Source of the DNA: Gordonia aichiensis NBRC 108223
Lineage (GTDB): Bacteria; Actinomycetota; Actinomycetes; Mycobacteriales; Mycobacteriaceae
Assembly (NCBI RefSeq): GCF_000332975.1
Contig: NZ_BANR01000005.1
Span: 248,001 to 312,000 of the forward strand
Direction of reading: 5' to 3'
DNA: 64,000 nt
The position numbers and the translations under genes were made by a program. Every line of letters starts with the position of its first letter. The stretch's first letter is position 1. Below are positions 11,464 to 20,588 of this stretch, piece after piece. The notes below the pieces were generated by a model, which did not search any database, was not told the origin of the DNA, and saw only the letters and a program-made list of their open reading frames with translations.

Positions 11464-12056
11464 GCCCGCGTCGCCCACGCGATGATGTTGTCGGCGTAGC
11501 CCAGTGGCGGTCCGACGAATGGCCCTCCGCATGTGACGAGGGCAAGGGTTTCGGGCCCATCGAGGCGATTGAGCTCGTCGGCCGGAAACGCCTTCTCCTT
11601 GTCTGAGCTCTGTACGTTGCGCACCCGGTAGTGAATCGTGTCGCCGCCTACGGTCGTGACTGCCACATCGCTGCCCGGCGCGAGCGAACCGAAACGCGCG
11701 GCGAAGCCCTGTCCCTGGGCGGCGTCGTCGACGTGTCCGGTCACGACGATCGTGCCTTTACTCGACCCGGGCAACGCCGAGTCGACCCACCAGCCGAGGC
11801 GATGGACATCCTGGGGCGGCAGCAGCGCTCCCGTCGTGTCCGTCGCAACCGGATCGGTGACCGCTGAGTCTCCATTGACCACAATGTGTTTCGGAGCAGA
11901 AGGGTCGTCCGTGCGAGCGGCGACGGGCGAGGGTAGATCCACTTGCGCCGACGACGTGGCCGGAGGCGACTCCGCCTCGCGGGTTGAGCACCCGACAAGA
12001 AGAGAGAATCCCAGTGCCAGCAGGCAGACAAGAGTGCGAACTCGCGAGGTGGTCAT
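11460..12056 (-). CDS. Lipoprotein sortase (class F/E-like) with altered active site
   Basis: Sortases are cysteine transpeptidases that join surface proteins to cell-wall or pilus acceptors. This 198-residue protein starts with a lipoprotein signal (LALGFSLLVGC lipobox), a Ser/Pro-rich spacer, then a sortase core. The catalytic histidine is in TGHVDD (about 105) and the cysteine in LVTCGGPF (about 174). The arginine expected near the end, where class F enzymes usually read Y-R-D-N, is alanine here (GYADNIIAWA). It overlaps both neighbours by 4 bases and lies among three secreted proteins, the likely substrates. Most sortases are held by a transmembrane helix, so a lipid anchor is unusual. 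Confidence 0.85.
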   Translation of the reverse strand: MTTSRVRTLVCLLALGFSLLVGCSTREAESPPATSSAQVDLPSPVAARTDDPSAPKHIVVNGDSAVTDPVATDTTGALLPPQDVHRLGWWVDSALPGSSKGTIVVTGHVDDAAQGQGFAARFGSLAPGSDVAVTTVGGDTIHYRVRNVQSSDKEKAFPADELNRLDGPETLALVTCGGPFVGPPLGYADNIIAWATRA

Positions 12057-13015
12057 GGCCGATCCACCGGCCCCGAGGGAATCGACGACAGCGGGGTGCG
12101 GCCCGCGGGGTCTCGATCGCTGACGTGATCGACACGAGTGTTGAAGATCGTCACCGTGGAGACCTTGTCGGTGGACACGTCGACTGTGTACGAACGTCCT
12201 TCTACCACATAGCCCTTCGGCGCATCAGTCTCCCTGACGCGATAGCAGCCCGGTGATACTTCTCGATTCGCCACACCGCCCTCGCCGGTCGTCGCAGAAC
12301 CCAGCACCTGACCCGCGCACGTCGACACGACGAAGCGCGCGCCGGGGAGCTTCGCGCCGGTCACCCGGTCGGCCTTGACCAGTTGCAGAGTCCCGGTCCT
12401 GCCTCCGCCGTCGTCGACACGGGCGAACGAGATCTGAATGTGGTTGCCCAGCAACCCCACGTTGACGTTGCCGCTCCCGGAGATGAGCTTCAAGCCATCC
12501 GGCCACGCGAGAGTCTCATATCGGTAGGTACCGACATTGAGTGTGAGGTCGGCAGGCGCGGTCGCGAGGGTCACCGCTCCGGTCTGGGTGTTGGTGAGCC
12601 GGACACGCACGTTGTCCACCGGCGTGATGCCGCCATCATAGGGAATGAACGATGCGACATACAGATGTGCGCTTCCCGACTCCGGTGGAGTCGTCGGTGA
12701 ACTCGGTGTCACTGACGTCGGTGCCTGCACGGGCGTCGACGAACTGGGTGACGACGGATTCGGAGCCGATGGCACCGTGGGTGACGGAGCGGTTGACGGC
12801 GATGTGGTGGTCGTTGTCGGCACCGACGTCGTCGGAGTGTCCACAGACGACGGCGACTGGGACGACATCGGCAGCGGCGGTGTGTCGGCCGCACCGACGG
12901 CCGGTGCCGCGACGGCACCGGCCAGGACCCCGGCCAGGACCCCGGCCGCGAGCGCGGTGATCAGTCGGCGTCTGGGTCGAAAACTGTTGTAGCGGTGCGT
13001 GATGTGCTTGGACAT
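12053..13015 (-). CDS. Secreted Ser/Thr/Pro-rich SpaA-domain protein with cassette tail
   Basis: This 320-residue protein has a signal peptide (RRRLITALAAGVLAGVLAGAV, cut near AVGA) and a long Ser/Thr/Pro stalk. Two beta-domains follow, the second a SpaA-type domain: GTLQLVKADRVTGAKLPGARFV, STCAGQV, SPGCYRVRETDAPKGY. The Lys and Glu of a possible isopeptide bond are present, plus two cysteines. The protein stops with RTPLSSIPSGPVDRP, almost identical to the end of the neighbouring 238-residue protein. There is no LPXTG and no C-terminal hydrophobic helix. The ATG at 13015 was chosen for an AAAGG site 9 bases upstream; earlier in-frame starts lie at 13033 and 13054. It overlaps the sortase by 4 bases. 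Confidence 0.78.
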   Translation of the reverse strand: MSKHITHRYNSFRPRRRLITALAAGVLAGVLAGAVAAPAVGAADTPPLPMSSQSPSSVDTPTTSVPTTTTTSPSTAPSPTVPSAPNPSSPSSSTPVQAPTSVTPSSPTTPPESGSAHLYVASFIPYDGGITPVDNVRVRLTNTQTGAVTLATAPADLTLNVGTYRYETLAWPDGLKLISGSGNVNVGLLGNHIQISFARVDDGGGRTGTLQLVKADRVTGAKLPGARFVVSTCAGQVLGSATTGEGGVANREVSPGCYRVRETDAPKGYVVEGRSYTVDVSTDKVSTVTIFNTRVDHVSDRDPAGRTPLSSIPSGPVDRP

Positions 13016-13149
13016 TGTCACTGAGCCTTTCATGGGGTGGACGGGCCCCGACACCCGGAATGTCGACTACATCGGTGGTTGCGTTATCGCAGTGACGCGG
13101 TGCGAGCCATAAATCATTCGCATGCCGTACGCGCAGCAGGCCACGGCGG

Positions 13150-13866
13150 TCACGGCCGGTCGACGGGTCCCGACGGGATCGAATCCAGTGGAGTGCGGGC
13201 GCCGGGATCGCGACCGGGGACCACTCCGGTTGACCCCTCGTCGACTGCGAGACGGATGAGATAGGTGGCGCTCTGTCCTCGCCGCACCGTCACGCTGTCC
13301 TTCGCGGGACTGACCAGTCGCAATCCCTTCGGCACGCTGACGACCGTGAAACTCAGCCCGCCGTGAGAGGTCTGCAGAGTCGCCGGTGTAGTGACCGTGT
13401 AGGAGCCAGGCCAGGTGACCCGCACCGTGACCCCGTTCACGGTGTCGTGCGCGCCTTCGAGAACCGCGTTCAGGTGCACCGTGCTGGCCGGGAGCGAGCC
13501 CTCAGGTGGTGTTGTCGTCGACGTTGGTGGTGTCGTGGACGTTGGTGGTGTCGTGGTGGGTGGTGTTGTGGTGGCCGGAGGCGTGGTCGTCGGTGGTGTC
13601 GTGGTCGGCGGTGTTGTGGTGCCCGGAGGTGTGGTTGTTGCCGGGGGAGTCGTCGCCGGCGTTGTCGAGGCGGGAGGGGAACCTGCGGGGACGGAAGGGT
13701 CGTCTGCATGTGCGGGTACGGTGCCGACTACCGCCGCAGCCATGGTGAGAACGAAGGCTCCCAGCAGGACCGCTGCGCGTAATATGCCGCGGTGCAGGCG
13801 AACTCGCGAGCAGACGAGACGTGAGGTGTGGTGCCGTCCGTGACGACGTGACTCGGTGGTGCGCAT
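13150..13866 (-). CDS. Secreted Thr/Pro-stalk protein with cassette tail
   Basis: This 238-residue protein is the first gene of the cassette. A signal peptide (LRAAVLLGAFVLTMAAAVVG, cut near AHA) is followed by about 60 residues of TTPP-type repeats, a cell-wall-spanning stalk by composition. A single beta-rich domain (STVHLNAVLEGAHDTVNGVTV to QSATYLIRLAVDEG) resembles the first beta-domain of the next protein. The end, GRDPGARTPLDSIPSGPVDRP, repeats the tail motif. A 95-base gap separates it from the next gene. No enzymatic motif is seen. The stalk and context suggest a cell-surface role. Confidence 0.72.
   Translation of the reverse strand: MRTTESRRHGRHHTSRLVCSRVRLHRGILRAAVLLGAFVLTMAAAVVGTVPAHADDPSVPAGSPPASTTPATTPPATTTPPGTTTPPTTTPPTTTPPATTTPPTTTPPTSTTPPTSTTTPPEGSLPASTVHLNAVLEGAHDTVNGVTVRVTWPGSYTVTTPATLQTSHGGLSFTVVSVPKGLRLVSPAKDSVTVRRGQSATYLIRLAVDEGSTGVVPGRDPGARTPLDSIPSGPVDRP
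13498..13675 (-). repeat. Thr/Pro stalk-coding repeats
   Basis: Degenerate short repeats encode TTTPP and TTPPA units in the first cassette protein. Copy number probably varies between strains by slippage, as is usual for such stalk repeats. Confidence 0.75.
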
Positions 13867-13880
13867 GGCGCGCTCTCGAT

Positions 13881-13942
13881 CTCCCCGACCCGATTCGGAT
13901 CACTGTGTGACCCCCGATACTGTCTCTGTCCGATTCGGGGAG
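13881..13942. promoter_or_regulatory. Inverted repeat upstream of the sortase cassette
   Basis: CTCCCCGA at 13881-13888 is matched by its reverse complement TCGGGGAG at 13935-13942. The 9-mer CCGATTCGG occurs at 13890-13898 and 13930-13938. The element sits 15-76 bases upstream of the first cassette gene and may be an operator or looped site. No regulator is identified. Confidence 0.4.
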
Positions 13943-13994
13943 AAGATCGTTAACAGGAGCGAAGAACCGTTATCAGCGCGTTATCGACGGTCAT

Positions 13995-15542
13995 TCAGAC
14001 GGTCGACGGCCAGTACGCCTTGCGCAGTTGGCCTTTCACCAGCTTTCCCGTTGGCGTACGCGGTAGTTCGTCGACGAAGTCGACGGTGCGGGGCGATTTG
14101 TACGCGGCAAGGGACTCGTGCACGAAGTCGAGCAACTCGGCGGCGAGTTCGTCGGACGGCGTGTAGTCGGGGGCGAGTTGTACGCACGCCTTCGCCACCT
14201 CGCCGAGATCGTCGTCGGGGACGCCTATCACCGCGACGTCGTAGACGGCCGGATGGTTGATCATGACGTTCTCCGCTTCTTGCGGGTAGATGTTCACGCC
14301 CCCGGAGATGATCATGAACGCCTTGCGATCGGTGAGGTAGAGAAAACCCTCGTCGTCGACGTAGCCCATGTCGCCGGTGGTGGCCCAGGTGGGGTGATCA
14401 GGGTGATACGCGGATGCGGTCTTCTCGGGATCGTTGTGGTATTCGAACGCAGGGGTGTCGCGTTCGAAGTAGACCAACCCGACGTCGCCGGTTGGTACCT
14501 CGGCGCCCGCCTCGTCGCAGATCCTGATGACTCCCATACCGGCTCGTCCGACGGAGCCCGGATGTGTCAGCGCGTCCTCGGAACCGATGAACGTGGCGCC
14601 TGCGGCCTCGGTCGACGCGTAGTACTCGTAGATCACCGGACCCCACCACTCGATCATCGCGCGCTTCACCTCGGCGGGGCACGGCGCGGCAGCGTGGATG
14701 GCCACCTTCAGGCTCGAGACGTCGTAGCCGGTGCGGACATCCTCGGGCAACTTCAGCATGCGGATGAACATCGTCGGCACCCACTGGCTGTGTGTGACGC
14801 GGTACTCCTCGATCAGCTGCAACGCGTCGATCGGGTCGAAGTGGTCCATGAAGACGACGGTGCCGCCCGTCGAATTCGTTACGCCGCAAAAGCGTAGTGG
14901 CGCAGCGTGATACAGCGGAGCAGGGGAGAGGTAGACGCTGTCGGAGTCGAATCCGTACATCGGACCGAAGATCGCGGTGTAGGCGTCGGGAACCTCTGCG
15001 ACGTTCCCCACCGGGGGTGGTGTGCGAATTCCCTTGGGGCGTCCCGTGGTTCCCGACGAATACAACATGTCGGTGCCACGGGGCTCGTCCGTGCGGGGCG
15101 TATCCGGCGCAGCGGCGAGGATGGCGTCGTAGTCGTCGAAACCGTCGATCGAACCGCCCCAGGCGATCCGGTGTCCCGGTACGGCGAGAGCTGGGATCTG
15201 CCCGGTCTGCGACACCGCATCGGACACCGTAGCGTCGGCGAACACGACCTGTGCCGCGCTGTCGGTGAGGATGTAGTCGGTCTCGTCAGCGGTCAGATGA
15301 TGATTGACCGCCGTGACGTAGAGTCCGCTGCGTAGCGCGGCCCAGTAGACCTCGAACATGTGCAGGTCGTTGCGGGACACCATGGCGATCGTGTCACCGG
15401 GACGCAAACCCAGTGCCTCGAGGTGGTTGGCGAGACGCGCGGAATTGTCGTCGAGTTCCCGGTAGGTGAGGCTCAGTCCGCGAGCCGCATCGATGATCGC
15501 AGGCTTGTCGGGGGTGGTGGCGGCGATGACACCTGGGAACAC
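13995..15542 (-). CDS. Acyl-CoA synthetase (FadD-like AMP-binding enzyme)
   Basis: This 515-residue adenylate-forming enzyme activates a carboxylic acid, probably a fatty acid, to its CoA thioester. The AMP motif YSSGTTGRPKG, the EYYASTEAA motif, TGDMGYVDDEGFLYLTDR and the C-terminal lysine in PRTPTGKLVKGQLR are all present. The start is GTG with AGAGGAG 6 bases upstream. A perfect 16-bp palindrome lies about 50 bases upstream, next to a TATAGG or TAGGAT -10 candidate. Substrate is not readable; plain fatty acids are the default. It is not a siderophore-type aryl ligase. Confidence 0.88.
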   Translation of the reverse strand: MFPGVIAATTPDKPAIIDAARGLSLTYRELDDNSARLANHLEALGLRPGDTIAMVSRNDLHMFEVYWAALRSGLYVTAVNHHLTADETDYILTDSAAQVVFADATVSDAVSQTGQIPALAVPGHRIAWGGSIDGFDDYDAILAAAPDTPRTDEPRGTDMLYSSGTTGRPKGIRTPPPVGNVAEVPDAYTAIFGPMYGFDSDSVYLSPAPLYHAAPLRFCGVTNSTGGTVVFMDHFDPIDALQLIEEYRVTHSQWVPTMFIRMLKLPEDVRTGYDVSSLKVAIHAAAPCPAEVKRAMIEWWGPVIYEYYASTEAAGATFIGSEDALTHPGSVGRAGMGVIRICDEAGAEVPTGDVGLVYFERDTPAFEYHNDPEKTASAYHPDHPTWATTGDMGYVDDEGFLYLTDRKAFMIISGGVNIYPQEAENVMINHPAVYDVAVIGVPDDDLGEVAKACVQLAPDYTPSDELAAELLDFVHESLAAYKSPRTVDFVDELPRTPTGKLVKGQLRKAYWPSTV

Positions 15543-15591
15543 GGGAACTCCTCTGATCGAACAGCATGTACGGCTCGAACAGAATCCTATA

Positions 15592-15607
15592 CCGAGCGAT
15601 CGCTCGG
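15592..15607. promoter_or_regulatory. Perfect 16-bp palindrome in the acyl-CoA synthetase promoter
   Basis: CCGAGCGATCGCTCGG is its own reverse complement and sits just upstream of a -10-like TATAGGAT on the minus strand. That is the usual place for a TetR-family operator. It is unlike the CAGTAC-type AcnR site, so a different regulator is implied. Confidence 0.5.
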
Positions 15608-15650
15608 AGTGTGCGGAATCACATTGGGTAGATCGTCGACGAGGACCGGT

Positions 15651-16229
15651 CTAGGTCTCCACGCTGCTCGGTGCCCGCACGGATGCCTCGACGAGGTCCA
15701 GGACGGCGTGCAGATCGTCCGTCGGGCGGCCCGAGGCCAGTCTGGTAATCAGGCCGTCGAGTACCAGGTCAAGATAGGCGAGAAGGACATCGGTGGGAAC
15801 GTCGTCGCGCAGGCGGCCGGTCTCGCGGCCGCGTTCGAGGCGATCGAGGGTGGCCTTCTCCAACTCTGCCGACCGTTCCAACCACGCCGACCGGAACGTA
15901 GGGTCCGTTCGCAGCTTGCGCGCGATCTCCAGCCGCGTACCCAGCCAGTCGAAATCCTGTGGGCGGGCCAGCATGTCGCGCATGACCTGGACGAGACCCT
16001 GTTCCGCGGCGACGTCGGCCATGCGCTCGGCGTCTTCGCGTGCGAGCGCGAGAAAGAGGGCTTCCTTGTCGCGGAAATGGTGAAAGATGGCGCCACGAGA
16101 CAGTCCTGTGGACTCCTCGATGCGTTTGACCGTCGCTCCGTCGTAGCCGTACTCGGCGAAGCAATGCCGCGCGCCGTCGAGAATCTCCCGACGACGCGCG
16201 GCAAGGCGGTCATCACTGACCTTGGGCAC
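15651..16229 (-). CDS. acnR: AcnR-like TetR repressor of aconitase
   Basis: This 192-residue TetR-family regulator has an N-terminal helix-turn-helix (DGATVKRIEESTGLSRGAIFHHFRDKEALF) and a helical ligand domain. It starts with GTG 13 bases after the acnA stop on the same strand, the arrangement of acnR with acn in Corynebacterium and of Rv1474c with Rv1475c. AcnR is known in Corynebacterium glutamicum to repress aconitase. A matching operator is present in the acnA promoter, so I infer the same control here, with the repressor co-transcribed with its target. Confidence 0.9.
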   Translation of the reverse strand: MPKVSDDRLAARRREILDGARHCFAEYGYDGATVKRIEESTGLSRGAIFHHFRDKEALFLALAREDAERMADVAAEQGLVQVMRDMLARPQDFDWLGTRLEIARKLRTDPTFRSAWLERSAELEKATLDRLERGRETGRLRDDVPTDVLLAYLDLVLDGLITRLASGRPTDDLHAVLDLVEASVRAPSSVET

Positions 16230-16242
16230 TGAACTCGCCCTG

Positions 16243-19077
<2,835 letters not shown>

Positions 19078-19301
19078 GACTTGTTCCACTCTCCTCGTGC
19101 CGACGGGCTGCGTCGGCGTCGTTCGACGTCTCGCGTGTGCGCACGTGAGACTGCTTGGCTGGCTCGTCGACGAACGCCGCTCGTCGACTCCGACCGTTTC
19201 CCGACGGGCTGCGTCGGGTGTTCGAGTGCTGTCGGTGGCGCCGGTGGGTGGTACCGATGCCTCCCTGGCCTCGCGGGCGGCCACGGGGCCGCCGTGGTCA
19301 C
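19078..19301 (-). promoter_or_regulatory. acnA 5' leader with two matching hairpins
   Basis: About 220 nt lie between the predicted transcription start and the acnA GTG. The sequence CCGACGGGCTGCGTCGG occurs at 19100-19116 and 19201-19217. In the transcript each copy folds as a 6-bp stem with loop CAGCC. The flanking bases extend each stem by one pair, C-G in one copy and G-C in the other, a compensatory difference that argues for an RNA role. I recognise no known riboswitch class. Confidence 0.55.
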
Positions 19302-19307
19302 CACCTC

Positions 19308-19337
19308 ATATTAACAGTACGGCTGTACTGTTAACAA
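19308..19337 (-). promoter_or_regulatory. acnA promoter with embedded AcnR operator
   Basis: On the minus strand TTGTTA (-35, 19332-19337) and TAATAT (-10, 19308-19313) are 18 bases apart. A perfect inverted repeat, TTAACAGTAC-N4-GTACTGTTAA, occupies 19311-19334, between and over both elements. Its core CAGTAC-N4-GTACTG fits the AcnR operator described in Corynebacterium (CAG-N-AC and GTACTG arms, four bases apart). Binding here would block RNA polymerase. Confidence 0.85.
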
Positions 19338-19534
19338 CACGCGACGCGCCCCGATACCGCCTGCCTCCAGCATCCTCCATTCTGTCGCATGACACGAGAT
19401 GGGGTTCACCCGGTCGTGCGGGCGTCGGCGACATTTCACGGCAGCGAAACCTTCTCCGGCGACACACGGGGGTGGGTCCCCGTCGATGACAGGCCATTGG
19501 GCAGGATTGGCGGGGCAGCGCGTACGGCCGGAAT

Positions 19535-19589
19535 GCACAGTGAGAAAGAACGCACCGTGTGAGACAGAACGCACAGTGAGAAAGATGGG
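19535..19589 (+). repeat. Three degenerate tandem repeats upstream of the small membrane-protein gene
   Basis: Units of 17-19 bases begin GCACAGTGAGAAAGAAC, GCACCGTGTGAGACAGAAC and GCACAGTGAGAAAGATG. They end 8 bases before the start codon at 19598, so they span the untranslated region and ribosome-binding area. Repeated protein-binding sites are one explanation. The stretch 19338-19534 shows nothing else I recognise. Confidence 0.6.
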
Positions 19590-19597
19590 TACAGCCG

Positions 19598-20194
19598 ATG
19601 AGTCCAGGTCCACAGGGCTACCCCGCGATCATTCCCACGAACGTCGACATGACGGCGTTGCGTCAAGAACTCCTTGCCGACCACGTCGCCGCACCCGCTG
19701 ACCAGGAACCGGCGCTACGCGCGTTGGTGGCCCGTGCCAAGTCCGACGGCCACGACCTCAACGTGGTCGTGCTGACCGAGGCGCAGCCGAACTTCACCTA
19801 CTACCGCGACATCGCCACGCAACTCCACTCCGAGGTGGGCGGGACCGTGCTCGTGATCGGACCGAACTCCGTCGGCAGTTCGTCGACCGACTTCAGCCGC
19901 GTCGTGCAGGAGCAGGCGATGGACGACCTCACGCTGCAGAACCCGTCCGTTGCGGCCACGCAGATGTACGACGAGATGACCTCACCCCAGATCGACTGGA
20001 CGCTCGTGACCGTGCTGCTCATCGTTGTCACGATCATCGGCGCGGTACTCGCGCGGGTGCGCACCGTCCGGGCGCGTCGGCGCTCCGACGACGCCGCGCG
20101 GTCGGTCGTCGAGGCGTCGGATCCGGGCACAGAGTCGAGCAGTACGCCGGGCTTGTCCGCCGACTCGTCGTCGGCCGGTTCGTCCGCTCGCTGA
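19598..20194 (+). CDS. Rv1476-like single-pass membrane protein
   Basis: This 198-residue protein has a soluble N-terminal part (about 1-125) with NVVVLTEAQPNFTYYRDIATQLH. One transmembrane helix (WTLVTVLLIVVTIIGAVLA) follows, then a basic stop-transfer stretch and a Ser-rich cytoplasmic tail. It corresponds in position to M. tuberculosis Rv1476, next to the RipA-type peptidase gene, and a role in envelope biology is plausible. No catalytic motif is seen. Confidence 0.8.
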   Translation: MSPGPQGYPAIIPTNVDMTALRQELLADHVAAPADQEPALRALVARAKSDGHDLNVVVLTEAQPNFTYYRDIATQLHSEVGGTVLVIGPNSVGSSSTDFSRVVQEQAMDDLTLQNPSVAATQMYDEMTSPQIDWTLVTVLLIVVTIIGAVLARVRTVRARRRSDDAARSVVEASDPGTESSSTPGLSADSSSAGSSAR

Positions 20195-20454
20195 GACGGC
20201 GGCTCACCAACCGATCAGCCCATGATCACCGGCAGTTCTGCGCGCTGTTGACCGTCATCGCGCCAGGTGGGTGAGATCTCACCGGCGCTCGGCGCTCTGT
20301 TGCCAATTCGATACCTGGCGAGTCAGGCCACCCTTTGGGCTGTTCACGGCATTTTCGCAGGTAATCACCTGTATGTAATTCGTTGCAGCGGTTTTCTCGT
20401 GTGTCCGATGTGACGTACGGTTCTCATGTCACTTGTGTTGCTATTGGTATCGAA

Positions 20455-20559
20455 TGCACCACATGTGGTAGTTGGTGCACGTTGGTTGGTCGGGGAAGAC
20501 GTGCACCCTGTTCGGAGATGGAGATGCGTGCGACTCGAGGTGCTGCGACTCGAGGCACG
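20455..20559 (+). promoter_or_regulatory. Structured leader upstream of the RipA-type gene
   Basis: The 394 bases between the genes at 20194 and 20589 hold no gene I can support. TGCACCA (20455-20461) can pair with TGGTGCA (20473-20479). The overlapping GGTGCACGT (20474-20482) pairs perfectly with ACGTGCACC (20499-20507). The two stems exclude each other. A third stem joins CGTGC plus CTCGAG (20527-20539) to CTCGAGGCACG (20549-20559), 30 bases before the start. Attenuation or ligand sensing is possible. I could not match a c-di-AMP riboswitch, which is known ahead of some actinobacterial wall-hydrolase genes. Confidence 0.45.
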
Positions 20560-20588
20560 GCATCGCCGGCGAGGGCGAGGAGTTTCAC

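Noticed and set aside
13030..13140. Repeated GTTATCG motifs around the sortase cassette as a regulator site
   Set aside because: Copies are short, irregularly spaced and not symmetric; they could be chance.
19078..19284. Upstream extension of acnA by 69 codons
   Set aside because: The extension is Arg/Thr/Ser-rich low-quality sequence, holds the twin hairpins, and would make the protein about 70 residues longer than its homologues.
20195..20588. c-di-AMP (ydaO) riboswitch ahead of the RipA-type gene
   Set aside because: The family is known ahead of some actinobacterial wall-hydrolase genes, but I could not match its conserved core in this leader by eye; only generic competing hairpins are supported.
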